NCBI GenBank assembly: GCA_022570795.1
Contig: JAKUDP010000006.1
Coordinates: 744,001-808,000 of the forward strand
Length of the DNA: 64,000 nucleotides
Source of the DNA: Sphaerulina vaccinii
Lineage: Eukaryota; Ascomycota; Dothideomycetes; Mycosphaerellales; Mycosphaerellaceae
Direction: 5' to 3'
The translations under genes were made by a program, and so were the position numbers. Of this stretch, positions 51,190 to 62,018 are shown piece by piece. The first letter of the stretch is position 1, and every line of letters begins with the position of its first letter. The notes under the pieces were generated by a model. That model did no database searches. It saw nothing but the letters and a program-made list of their open reading frames with translations, and had not been told where the DNA came from.

Positions 51190-53346
51190 ATGCGTCTCCA
51201 GAAGTCGCCCGAACCGACATATAATGGCCATCGTGAGCGCTTCATGAGACAGCTGCCGATACTTGTGCGCACCAGTGTCGATCAGCATTCTAGTCACGTT
51301 CGGATATGTGAAGACGACAACGACACGCACAACACGCCTCCTAGCTCATACAACCCACCTGAGGAAGCGCGTCTCACAAAGCCTCGGCTAGAGGTATCGC
51401 GTACTGTCGAATATGAAGACAACCTGCCTGCTTCCTTGAGACCTGCCGGCGCATACACAGGTCGACCACATACTCTCAATGACATAGACCTGGGAGCCGA
51501 CTTTGGCGACCAAATCCGGATGATCCGCGCCAGACACGATCGCATAGACTCATGGATCGACCACCTGGATAGTCAGATTTCTATCGCCAGGACCGAGGAC
51601 ATCGATCTGGAGGACGTGCCGTTGACGCATGACATGCCACCTTTGGCACAAGCCGAACACAGTCGTCCCAGGACATGGAGTGGCCAAGAGTGTCTAGCAG
51701 TACCTGTCAAGAGTGTGCATGGAAGCATTCTCATGGCCAGTACGGCCAGTTCGGGTGGACTGTCAAGGTGGCCAGGCAGTGGTAGCATTCCTCTTGGGCT
51801 GATCGAGGAGGGAGCGGGCGTCGTTATGGTAGAAGGTCCATGGGTCAGAGGCGAGCTTGTACTCATGGGCTTGTTGTGCCTGACGCAGGCTGTTCAGATG
51901 TATCCATATGGACAGTCGTTAGCCACAGCATTCTCGTTGTCGACTTCGCTATTCAACGAGAACGAGCAGGCACAGACAGTAGCGAGTCGCGCTGAGACGA
52001 GGTCAATGGCTGATGCAAGATGGATCACCGCATCGTATCCATTGACACAGGGAGCCTGTGTCCTGATTGGAGGCCGGCTGGGCATGGTATATGGGCACAA
52101 ACTGGTCTTGCTCATTGCCTGCATATGGTGGACAGCACTGCAAGTTGCATGTGCGTTCTCGCCAACGGTTGCAGTACTGTGTGTCCTGAGGGGATTGACT
52201 GGCATAGGTGCTGCCTTCACGACCCCAAATGCGGTGGCATTGCTGAGCATAAACATTCCTCCAGGTCGGAAACGTGCCCTAGCGACCAGCCTGTTTGAGG
52301 CAATGACACCAGTGGGAACAGCGGCAGCTTGTCTGGTATCTGCGCTCCTGATGCAGTTGAGACAAGAATTGTGGAGTTTTGTAGTGCCAGCCTGCTACGG
52401 TGGAGTGATCTTCGGGCTGGTGTGGCTGGCAGTGCCTCGAGACAGGCCATCGGACCTTCGGGGAAGTATTGACTGGATTGGAGCATATCTGGGACTCGCT
52501 GGGTTAGTGCTGTTCAGCTTCGTCTGGCTGCAAGCCCCGGCAGTCGGCTGGTCAATGCCATACATTTACGTTCTGCTGATCACCGCGACCGGCCATCTCG
52601 TCTCCTTTGCATTCTGGGAGGCAAAATTGGCTCCGAAACCACTCCTACCCGCTGAGGTATGGCGGCTACGGCACTTTCCAAGGATACTGATCATCTCGAC
52701 GTGCTCCTTCATGTCCTTGGGCATATTTCTCTGGTACTTTAGCCTGTATGCTGTCCAGCTCCGGCAGCAAGATCTGATCGATGTTGGCGCAAGTTTCCAG
52801 CCCATGACCATTATACCAGTCCCTGTCGCACTTGCAGTAGTACTGCTGATCCCGCAAGTCCCAGCTAAGCACCTGCAGGCTGGCGCAAACGTGGCTCTAG
52901 TCATTGGCAACGTCCTTCTGGCTACATCACCGAAGGACGTAACATATTGGGCCATGTCATTCCCAGCCATTTGCTTTGTATCAGTCGCCGTGGCTCTGAT
53001 GCTACCCGCTGCCTACACGATGGCTGTGGAACATGGAGAGCTGAAGCACCAAGCGGTTGCCAGCTCACTCATCAGCACAGTGCTGGCTTATGGCATGAGT
53101 ACTGGCATCGGGATCGCCGCAACTGTCGAAGTGCAGGGTAGTGATCAAGGCCATAATGTTCTGGCAGGATATCGGTCTGCCCTCGTTCTTGCCATCGCGC
53201 TCGCAGGGACAGCGTCGGTCGGTTCTGTCATGTTCCTGGGTGGCGGAAGACGGAGCAAGACTGGAGGATTCGAGCAGATGAAGGAGAGCAAATTCAGAGA
53301 CTCTGCAAGCTCACTGGTGGCGCAGATGTTGCGCATTCGTTCGTAG
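51190..53346 (+). CDS. MFS transporter (DHA2-like) with long N-terminal extension
   Basis: Intronless, 718 residues from ATG 51190. The first ~220 residues are hydrophilic, rich in Arg/Asp/Pro/Ser, with no domain recognised. TM1 begins about residue 221 (ELVLMGLLCLTQAVQMYPYGQ). Motifs of the DHA2/EmrB type follow: WITASYPLTQGACVLIGGRLGMVYGHKLVLLIACIWW (motif A region), LRGLTGIGAAFTTPNAVALL (motif B/C region) and ten or more further helices to the C-terminus. It should export organic compounds; in context, cinnamate-related phenolics made by the adjacent PAL are a candidate substrate. The large cytosolic extension is unusual for DHA2 carriers and may be an N-terminal start error or a real regulatory domain. 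Confidence 0.82.
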   Translation: MRLQKSPEPTYNGHRERFMRQLPILVRTSVDQHSSHVRICEDDNDTHNTPPSSYNPPEEARLTKPRLEVSRTVEYEDNLPASLRPAGAYTGRPHTLNDIDLGADFGDQIRMIRARHDRIDSWIDHLDSQISIARTEDIDLEDVPLTHDMPPLAQAEHSRPRTWSGQECLAVPVKSVHGSILMASTASSGGLSRWPGSGSIPLGLIEEGAGVVMVEGPWVRGELVLMGLLCLTQAVQMYPYGQSLATAFSLSTSLFNENEQAQTVASRAETRSMADARWITASYPLTQGACVLIGGRLGMVYGHKLVLLIACIWWTALQVACAFSPTVAVLCVLRGLTGIGAAFTTPNAVALLSINIPPGRKRALATSLFEAMTPVGTAAACLVSALLMQLRQELWSFVVPACYGGVIFGLVWLAVPRDRPSDLRGSIDWIGAYLGLAGLVLFSFVWLQAPAVGWSMPYIYVLLITATGHLVSFAFWEAKLAPKPLLPAEVWRLRHFPRILIISTCSFMSLGIFLWYFSLYAVQLRQQDLIDVGASFQPMTIIPVPVALAVVLLIPQVPAKHLQAGANVALVIGNVLLATSPKDVTYWAMSFPAICFVSVAVALMLPAAYTMAVEHGELKHQAVASSLISTVLAYGMSTGIGIAATVEVQGSDQGHNVLAGYRSALVLAIALAGTASVGSVMFLGGGRRSKTGGFEQMKESKFRDSASSLVAQMLRIRS

Positions 53347-53537
53347 AAAATGAAGACGCGTTGTTGTTCATCAAAACGCGGTGCTGTGCGGGAAGACTTG
53401 CCTCATGAGTCGTCGCTGCCTGATCCTTGCACGCCTTCCGGTTGTTGCACTCCAACAAGCTCGATGTTCGACATCTCGTTCCAAACTTCTCCTTGAAGAC
53501 TTCATCAACTTCGATCATCTCTCCAACCCACGCCGCC

Positions 53538-54515
53538 ATGGTCAATTGGCAGTATCGATGTGTCTACAGCGGCATGACAAAAGACCTTGCCGACAACGAG
53601 TACTGGCGATTGAGCTTGCCCAGGCCGGATGGCCTCGATTGGTACTCTGGATGGGCGCTTACTTACGACAGTGACGATGCGACTGAGGGCCCACGAGGAT
53701 CTTTCGAAGAAAAAGCAGAAAAAGTACCCGCCAATCGTCACTTCGTCACTCAGCTTCGACAACAGCGTGGCATGCTCATCTACGACAACTGTAGCGATGA
53801 CGAATTACGCCAATTCTGCCGGCAGCGATCCATCCGTCTTCTCAGGTCTTCTTCCAGTCGCGACGGCATGATTGCGGTTCTAGAGTGTGCAGATGATGAG
53901 GGCGCGACATTCGCCAGATTCCTGGACCTGCCGACCGAGTTGCAACTACGCGTCTATGACTTCTACAAGTCATCACTGGGCAGTCGGTTTGGGGCCTTCA
54001 GTGTCGCGCCTCCCATCACTGCAGTTAGCGAGCTTGTGCGGCACGATGCTGCATCGGTCTTCTTCAGAGATCGGCTGTTCATATGCTCCTTCAAGTCAAA
54101 TGGAGATTCAGCCCGTCCTACGCCTTATATGGAAGAAGTCACGAGGCGTTTCTTCGACAAGGCTCCTCTTTCTTTCCTGGAACAGGTGCGACGACTTGAA
54201 ATCATGGCTCCATTGCCGATGCCTTTCGCAGGACGGCGAGCACCCTGGAGTTGGAACGCAGATGGCTATGCAGAGTGGGTCGTCGATCTGTCTGCCAAAA
54301 GCAGGGAGACAAGGGTTGTCTTCGAAAGCATGGGGCCTGGCCTGTGGCGACTGGCGCCACAGGGCCACGACAGCACCATAGATGCTGTGAAGGAGCAGCT
54401 CCAAGACGTGATCGATGCCATCATCGCACGGGAACGCTTGGCACTACGGCGCGAGGATGCAGACGCGATACTGGCCGCCCTGGGAACACTGCCATCAGAT
54501 CTTGTCAAAGGTTGA
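53538..54515 (+). CDS. hypothetical protein with SAP-like and F-box-like segments
   Basis: Intronless, 325 residues from ATG 53538 (MVNWQYRCVYSGM). The N-terminal ~90 residues are a charged beta-rich region. Residues about 95-130 (DNCSDDELRQFCRQRSIRLLRSSSSRDGMIAVLECADDE) resemble a SAP-type helix-loop-helix. Immediately after, ATFARFLDLPTELQLRVYDFYKSSLG is an F-box/2EXR-like motif (PxELxxxxY). The rest has VRHDAASVFFRDRLFICSF and FLEQVRRLEIMAP as in fungal 2EXR-type proteins. Such proteins are numerous in dothideomycetes and mostly uncharacterised. No paralogue of the three small F-box genes. Confidence 0.65.
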   Translation: MVNWQYRCVYSGMTKDLADNEYWRLSLPRPDGLDWYSGWALTYDSDDATEGPRGSFEEKAEKVPANRHFVTQLRQQRGMLIYDNCSDDELRQFCRQRSIRLLRSSSSRDGMIAVLECADDEGATFARFLDLPTELQLRVYDFYKSSLGSRFGAFSVAPPITAVSELVRHDAASVFFRDRLFICSFKSNGDSARPTPYMEEVTRRFFDKAPLSFLEQVRRLEIMAPLPMPFAGRRAPWSWNADGYAEWVVDLSAKSRETRVVFESMGPGLWRLAPQGHDSTIDAVKEQLQDVIDAIIARERLALRREDADAILAALGTLPSDLVKG

Positions 54516-54739
54516 ACATGATTCGTCACACTACTCTACATCACTCATCTATCTGGAAGCTCTGAGTCGCTTCGAACTTTTGACTGCGAACACTGCCACT
54601 TTCTGGTGCTGGTCTGTGCCTGATATGGCTGTCAATTCGTACTGGCCGGGCCCTCGAGATCGCGAAACCTCTGGCCTGACCGAGATGCTACTGCATGCTT
54701 TCTGCAGCGTTGATTTCGAAACATTCATCGAGTAGACCC

Positions 54740-56402
54740 CTAAGTGGAGTTGGAGTTGTCGGCGCAGGACCATGGCGATGTTCGGTCCTTGGAGTTTATG
54801 ATACCCAAGACCGATCCATATGTACCACCTATGGATCTTGTTAGCATTGGTAATATGCGGTAGTCAGGACTTCCAAGCTTACCGATCGTGATGAATGTGC
54901 CCATGACAATGTTGAAGATGGCCCATGCGACACCAGCCTTCCACATGGTGGTGCGGTCCTTGTGCCAGTTGTCGTACAGCCACATGAAGCCCATAGGCTG
55001 GAACATCATCAGAGTGGCAAAGACAGCACCCACAAGCGAGATGAGGCCGTCGAACACTGGGATACCGGAGCCGATCAAGTATCCGACAATGGTAATGCCA
55101 CCAGTGCAGCCCAACCACGCAGCCCAATGGATAGGAGTATTCGAGGTCAAGTGCCTGGAAGTACGCATGAATCGCATGAAGAAACTCTTTGCTGGCAACT
55201 ATGATAATATTAGTGTTGTGATCGAGAACTGACTTCAGGAGAACTTACGTGAACAAACAGCATGCAGCTAGCAACGAGACCTGGAAGCGCGATACCATAG
55301 CAGACCTTCTTCATGGTCACACCTGCAGAACCAAGAGCAGGCGATGCAACGTAGGAACCGCAGAAGTAGTACACAACGATACCGATGACAACGTAGACCA
55401 GGGCCACAATAACCTGTGCAATGACAAGAGACTTGGTGTAGTCGCGAGGGTTGCGCATCTCAGAAGCAATCGAGAAGAAAGCTGGTGCTCCGGCGAAGGC
55501 GAAGACGATCGTCGAGACAGCCGACATGGCCTCAGCGAAAGTTGGTGAGCCGAACAATTGGTAGTCTGACACGTATGGTCCGGCCTGTGGCGCCTCGGCT
55601 GGACGATCTTGCACGCCAACGGCGACAGTGAGCGAGAACACTGCGAAGTGTTAGTGTCATCATTGATAAGTACGACTTGGATGTGCTTACCAGCAGTGAG
55701 GATACCGAAGACACCAACCCACGCGATCCAGGAGACCTTTCCGAGAGTCTGAATGCTACCGCACGAGAAGCCAATCACAGCTGCGACTGCGACGAAGATG
55801 GCAGTGCATGCACCGTGCGTGGAGAGGGAGTTGAAGCCGATGGAGATACCAAGCATTGCCGAGGCAGCCAAGAAGGTGAAGTAGACGTTGAAGCCTGTGG
55901 TTTAGGTCAGCCAACAGCCAGGTTGGAATGCTTCATATTCGCTTACCCCAGTACAGAGCCTCACGACCCCATCTGCCACCCATGATGCGACCGGCTTCAT
56001 CGATACCATATGTTTCGGGATGATTCAGCTTCCATTGACCGACAACCCAGCCACACCAAGTTGTCATTGCGCCGATGACGATGAGAATGATGACACCTGG
56101 GATCATGCCGAGCGTGTGCAGTGTCGATGGGATACCAAGAACTCCAAGACCGATCTGGGTCTTCAGCATCAGGATTACTGTACCCATCCAGCCGACCTAG
56201 CGATTGGTTAGCATGATACTCGACACTCGGTCTCTCTTCTTCCACTACTCACGTCCTTGTAGTTTGGACCATCTTCGCTGATCTCACCGAACACGGCATC
56301 GACCTCTTTCGTAGGCTTGGACAACTCCTCGACGTCGCCATAACCTTGGGTGGTAACCTGTACCAGATCCTCGCCGTTGGTCTTCTTCTCTGATCCGAAC
56401 AT
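54740..56402 (-). CDS. neutral amino-acid permease (AAAP family, Mtr-like)
   Basis: Six exons (56402-56253, 56196-55947, 55894-55691, 55640-55249, 55198-54883, 54828-54740) encode 416 residues. A cytosolic N-terminus (MFGSEKKTNGED...) leads to GWMGTVILMLKTQIGLGVLGIPSTLHTLG, the AAAP TM1 signature. Then GWVVGQWKLNHPETYGIDEAGRIMGGRWGREALYWG, AGAPAFFSIASEMRNPRDYTKSLVIAQV and GSYVASPALGSAGVTMKKVCYGIALPGL follow, matching fungal neutral amino-acid permeases of the Neurospora mtr type. About eleven helices. It imports neutral and aromatic amino acids by proton symport, which would fit supply of Phe for the nearby PAL, though the two genes are not adjacent. All introns are GT-AG; phases checked. Confidence 0.9.
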
Positions 56403-59133
56403 GACTGCGGTTTGCTGGACTCTGGTGTGAAGGAGTGATATTGAAGGGCACTGAAGAATCCAAACAAATGCGCAGGAGATGCTGTGCTCAAATAGTGGAT
56501 GTGATGCTGCTGATGGAACGTGTCCAGCATGAGGCTATTACTTGATAGTTTTATGCGCCCATGGGGACGGCGATTGACGGTTGGCCCTCATGACCTTTCG
56601 AAATGTCCAGTCACTAGAATGCCTCTAGAAGATCCAATTTATTCTCGTGCCGAATCGCCAGGTCTCACACACCACTGGACCGGACATGGATCCTGGTCAC
56701 GTACCTGAATACTGCCGAGATCCTAGCAAGGATGTTCCTCCAGAGCCCTACGGCGACACACGACTTTCTACTGCTTTTGTGGACACAATTGCGCCGCAGA
56801 AGATACGACCCTCGAATCACATCTGGACAACATATCATTGTGCGTGCGTGCATGCAAGGTTCTTCCTCCAGCTGGTGACCCTAGAAGGAAACTAGAAGCT
56901 GACTAGAAGGTTTCACGATCAACTTCGGTGCACGATCCGATGTTGTCGCAATTCACGCACATAAGCAGCGTGGGATACAAGGACAAGGACGTCACATCAT
57001 GCATGCTATGCGACGAGATGCATAGGTGCAGGCGGATGGAAGCGGTTACACCTGGTATTGTGGGGTGATGCCCAAGAAAACCTTCCGTGAGCCATTTCAT
57101 GTTGTCGTGACAAACACATTCCCCAACATCACGCTCTACTGCATGCACTCCTCACTCTGGCGACGAACCGAACAACAGCCTAGTCTTCGCTCAGAACTGC
57201 CAGCTTGCAGACACTTCGGATTCCATGACACCTACCGAAAACCGATACATCGCCGCCTGATGTCCCGGCCTACAACGAAGTGTCTCACTTCCTTCTGGAC
57301 GATGGCAGCCGGACGATTCGCGAGCACCGGCAAATCCGCCACGAACACAAGAGCCCGCCGGATACATACACAGACACCCTAGCGTGGATGTCAATCTCGG
57401 GACTTCCAGCGCTATGTGTACTGTCGTTGTGTCGCAATCTGGCAAACAACTGAGTTACAGATAACTATTCACACTCTGTATGGATCGCGGAGAATATGAT
57501 CTGCTCAGCCCTACGAGAATGTCGCAAGATGGTTCGATCTAAGGCGATCCAGGTTGTCTCGGAAGGGTGCAGTCTGACTGCGCTGGTATTCATAGGAACA
57601 CAAATGGCGCATGCTCAAAGTGTGCGAGAGTGTCAAGTCTCGCCGTAATACTGATGACCTGACACGCCAAGAGACCTTCGAGTTGGACACGAGACATCTG
57701 ACTTGCCAACCGGGACCACACGTACGGCGACTTTGTACTTTCCGAACAGGATATCAGCTGAGGCGGCTTCACGTCGATCATGCGCACTTCGAAGCATTGC
57801 TTATCAGTCAAGCCGGCCTGCGCTCTTGCAAGGCTCTCTGACGAACATCTTCTGAGCAGATCGGTGCTCGAATCGCCAACCAGGTCTCAGAGACTTGCAG
57901 ACATTGGTCGTTGCCAACGCACATTGTCTTCGCTATGAGCTGCACGGGTGGCAGCAATCGCCAGTGACATTGAACATGATGCTGGCCAGGAGTCGAATGC
58001 TCCATCTCTGCACTCCATTCGATTTGAGCATCGCGCCCACTCTGGGCACCGTAGTGGACGATGTTTGAAGGAAACGCCGACAACAAGCGAACCCACTAGC
58101 AAGCTCACATTGTCCCCGAGGTATTGAACGATGAACTTATCAAAGTTTGTCAATGCACAAACCCTGTAACATTGAACAAACTAAAAGACCAAAATGGGGC
58201 AAAACAATCGTCATCTAACAGGATTAAATTGCATATGCGACAACCACAGTCAAACATTGATCAGTGGGAAGTCGATGCCTAGTGCGAATTTTGGACCAGC
58301 ATTCACATTGTGTACGACTCACGGACCGTCTGACCACTGCACCAAGGACGATTGTTGCTGAGGGGTAAAATTCCCGAATAAATCAAGGCTGGTTTTACAA
58401 GCTGCTCGAAGAAGACAGTGAATGGCCGACCTCGAAAGTCGAACCCTACCGAGGAGCCCTTCACAACTTGATGACTGTACCTCGGTCAGCTTATGTCGTC
58501 TCACACAATGAGTGCATAGAGCATCTTCGCTGGATCTGGTCATCTCACACTCCATTGCAGCAACGATTTTCGTAGACATCGAGCTCAACAAACATGGTTC
58601 TGCGAAGCATGCTGTGCCGCCAGACACACTCCATGTCGACCAAGCATGGACTGAAGTCTGGAGGAGAGTTTTTTGAACAAGTGGCTTGAGGCACGCCTTC
58701 TGGGAATGCTGTCGACTCAGTTTCCTGCAAGCCTTGAAAGAGATCTGAGGTCACGAGCAACATCGCAACTAGATACGGAACAATTTTTTCATAGCCCGAG
58801 GACCGGAGCAGCTTAAGTGCATTTTCGAAGTCTTGGCCTCCGGTGGGTCATCCGACAGGCGTTGCATGAAGTTTAATGCAATAAGCACAAGTGCAGCAAA
58901 GCCTGCGGGGTTAGACTTTCACTTGCCGTGCTTGTATGCACCTCATTCGTGTATCCTTGGGACGGTATAGAAGCAACAAGCAGACGGAGAAATCATGACG
59001 CAGGTCCCCCGGCTAAACACACATCTTGGCAGGCACTGGTTGATACGAGCTCGTGTTACAATGATACATAAGGTTGTTCGCGGGGAGAGTCATGTTTTGA
59101 TCAGCGAAGACTTCATAACCCTCCTGCAACAAT
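56403..59133. other. 2.7-kb gene-poor region
   Basis: Divergent region between the AAAP permease (-) and the glycosidase-like gene (+). Fragmentary coding-like frames occur at 56647-57450, annotated separately. The rest (57450-59133) shows no gene, repeat or RNA that I can support. Confidence 0.45.
56647..57450 (+). pseudogene. coding-like fragments, possible decayed or unmodelled gene
   Basis: Three frames look protein-like but do not join: 56689 onward (MDPGHVPEYCRDPSKDVPPE), 57026-57382 (DGSGYTWYCGVMPKKTFREP, opened by a TAG acceptor-like site rather than an ATG) and about 57250-57450 (PDVPAYNEVSHFLLDDGSRT..). The last two overlap in different frames, as after a frameshift. No family recognised. 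Treat as speculative. Confidence 0.2.
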
Positions 59134-61233
59134 ATGCTTCGAAGCATACTGACAGTCAGCCTTGCGGCCGGCACTGCTCTAGCAGCACTCGATACTGCAG
59201 CACTTGCCAGTCAATACTTCGGCAACGATGCAGCCTGGTACAAGGACAAGATTCCATACTTCGAAGCATCTGATGCAGATATCCAGAATGTCTACTATTA
59301 CCGATGGAAGATCTTCCGGGCTCATCAAAGAGATCTGGGAGCCCGAGGATATGTCTCAACAGGTCAGTACACATGCCAAATTACGATAGAGACGAGCTGT
59401 TGATGTCGCTATACAGAGTTCCTCGACGATGTTGGCTGGCAACTCGAGCCTTGGGCGACGCTGAATGATGCTACTGGCTTCCATATCGGCGAGGGACGGT
59501 GGCTTCGCGACAGACGATATGCTGACGACTATATTCGTCACATGTACAATGGCGGCAACGATCGTCACTTCACAGATGTGAGTAGCCTTCACGCATTCTG
59601 CGCTTGGCTGAGCTGACTTCTAGTGTAGTGGATGGAAGACTCTGTATGGCAACGATATCTTGTTGATGGCGACAAAGCTGCGATCACAACACATCTCAAC
59701 GCCATGACCAATCTCTTTGATCAATGGAAAGACGCTCTAGACACCAACAAGGGACTTTACTGGCGTGAGCCACTAGCAGATGCCACGGAGTATACGATTT
59801 CCAGTATCGATGCCTCAGGAGGCCAGGATGGCTTCACAGGTGGTGAAGCTTTCCGACCGACTATCAATTCCTACATGTGGGCAAACGCAATTGCCATCGC
59901 CAATGTTGCGGACCTGGCAGGTCAGAGCAGCATTGCATCGGACTACCGCTCACGCGCTGCAAACATCAAGTCCCGATTCCAGGCGGACATCTGGAATACG
60001 ACTCTCGAGCACTTCATTGATCGTCATCAGAAAACGAACCAATATGTGCAATACTATCAGCCAATCCGCGGACGTGAGCTTGCTGGCTACGTACCATGGA
60101 TGTTTGGCATGCCTGACAACAAGGACCAATACAACCAAGCTTGGAAGCATCTCAAAGACACGAATAAGTTGTATGGCTCGAACGGCATGCGCACTGGAGA
60201 GCCATCTTACCAATATTATATGCGACAGTACCGCTACGAAGGATCAAGTCGCGAGTGTCAATGGAATGGCCCTGTCTGGCCTTATCAGACTACACAAGTC
60301 TTGTACGGCATGGCGAACTTGCTCAACTCATACACCCAAACCATAATCTCGAAGTCAGACTACCTGAACGAGCTGCGCAGATACACAAAGCTGCACACCA
60401 ATAACGGCCTGCTGAACCTGCAAGAAAACTACGAACCTGACAAGGCCGGTGTAATCGTTGGTCTAGCCCGCTCGCCACACTACTTCCACTCCGGCTACGT
60501 CGACCTCATCATCTCTGGCCTCATCGGGATCCGTCCACGTGCCGACAATACACTAGAAGTCAACCCAATGGTCCCAGCCAACTCTTTGACTTACTTCCGC
60601 CTCCAAGATGTGCAATACCACGGCCACAGCATCGCAGTACAATGGGACGTCGACGGCAGCCGCTACGGACAAGGCTCAGGCCTTCGAGTCGAAGTTGATG
60701 GCCAAGTTGTTGCTACGTCTTCCACACTCTCTCGAGTCACAGCAACAATCACCAGCGCGAGCCCTCCAGCAATCAACAGAAGCCAAATCGCGAAATCAGT
60801 ACAACTTACACGAGGACAAAACCCTTCGGGTTCAGCTTCAAGTGGCACAGATTCCGAGAATATTCACGACGCTATCGATGGTAGGGTTTGGTTTATGCCA
60901 GAACTACCAAATGGATGGAACTCTGATGCGCAGTCGAGTGCGAGCACGCAATATTACAACATTAACTTTGGAAGTGCGACGACGCTTACTGGTTGCGAGC
61001 TGTACTTCTATGATGATGGAAACACGTTTTTGACGCCGACGGACTACGATATTCTACGATACGATGGAAGCAACTTTGTGAAGATTCAAGGTAATGGTGC
61101 TTTTGGTGATCGAGCTTTGGCGAATGGGGTTACGCAGGTGTCATGGCCTTCGTTGAGCACTACTCAGTTGAGAGTGAGCTTTCCTCAGGCTGCTGGAAAG
61201 AGGACGAGGCTTGTGGAGTTCAAGGCTTTCTAG
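59134..61233 (+). CDS. secreted six-hairpin glycosidase-like enzyme (GH63/MGH1-like) with discoidin-like C-terminus
   Basis: Three exons (59134-59362, 59417-59577, 59629-61233) encode 664 residues. Signal peptide MLRSILTVSLAAGTALA. The catalytic region is an (alpha/alpha)6-type domain: VYYYRWKIFRAHQRDLGARGYVST, GFHIGEGRWLRD, GLYWREPLADATEYTISSIDASGG, SYMWANAIAIANVADLAG, YVPWMFGMPDN and ECQWNGPVWPYQTTQVLYGMANLL, as in MGH1-like/GH63-like glycoside hydrolases. A short beta region (about 480-530) leads to a C-terminal galactose-binding-like domain (IHDAIDGRVWFMPELPNGWNS to RTRLVEFKAF), resembling F5/8C discoidin modules. Extracellular; acts on an alpha-linked glycan or glycoside, specificity unknown. 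Convergent with the GST at 61362. Confidence 0.85.
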
Positions 61234-61361
61234 AAGGCGATCGAGGCGAGCGAACAGTCTCGAGAATCCATAGTCCAGTAACAAGTGCTTCATATTCAAA
61301 AGTATCGTGCACGACAGGCTACTGCAGGCAGGATTATATCTCCTCACAGCACAACTTCCCG

Positions 61362-62018
61362 CTAGACCACAACATTCTGCTTGATGTCGAACATCACAGG
61401 TCGCGTCTGCTTGAACGACTCGCGCTCGTCCAAAGTACTCCAGTACGCTGCCAGATTTGGATGCTTCTCCTTCCAACCAGGAATAGCACCATTAAAGTCC
61501 ACAAATCCCGTAGCGCAGCATATAGCAATATCCGCAATCGTCAACTGGTTACCAAACAAGTAATCCGAACCCTTCGGCTTGTTCTTCACCAAGTCCTCAA
61601 ATGCTTTGAATCCACCTTCCACTTTCCTCAACTGCCTTGCCAACCAAGAATCACTCTTCACCTCACGAGCCTTCTCGAAGAACGCCAGCACGACGGCATC
61701 CATGACTCCTTCTGCTAGGACTTGGATTTGCTCTAGCTTGAAGTCGGTCTCCATGTCACCTGTGATAAGTTTTGGTCCTTGGTTGGCATACTTTGCTACT
61801 ATCCAGCGTTGTATATGTGCGCTGTCGTAGATCGGTTCGCGACCGTCTGAGAAGAGTAGTACTGGAAGCTTCTCGAGAGGGTTGTACTTCGGTGTTTCGG
61901 TGGTGTTGTGCCATGGTATCTCGGACTTGAGCTCGAATGGTATGCCTTTCTCGATCATAGCTATGCGGTTGATTCGCGCATATGGCGAAGGCGTAGCTGA
62001 AATCATTGTTATAGACAT
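61362..62018 (-). CDS. glutathione S-transferase (classical)
   Basis: Intronless, 218 residues from ATG 62018. Thioredoxin-like N-domain begins MSITMISATPSPYARINRIAMIEKGIPFEL, where SPYARINR contains the active-site Ser/Tyr region; the cis-Pro motif is EKLPVLLF and the GSH gamma-Glu loop is YDSAHIQRWIVAKY. The C-domain (YLFGNQLTIADIAICCATGFVDF) has the GST N-capping box (TIADIA). Cytosolic detoxification enzyme. Distinct from the GST-like protein at 2707-3546. Confidence 0.9.
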   Translation of the reverse strand: MSITMISATPSPYARINRIAMIEKGIPFELKSEIPWHNTTETPKYNPLEKLPVLLFSDGREPIYDSAHIQRWIVAKYANQGPKLITGDMETDFKLEQIQVLAEGVMDAVVLAFFEKAREVKSDSWLARQLRKVEGGFKAFEDLVKNKPKGSDYLFGNQLTIADIAICCATGFVDFNGAIPGWKEKHPNLAAYWSTLDERESFKQTRPVMFDIKQNVVV

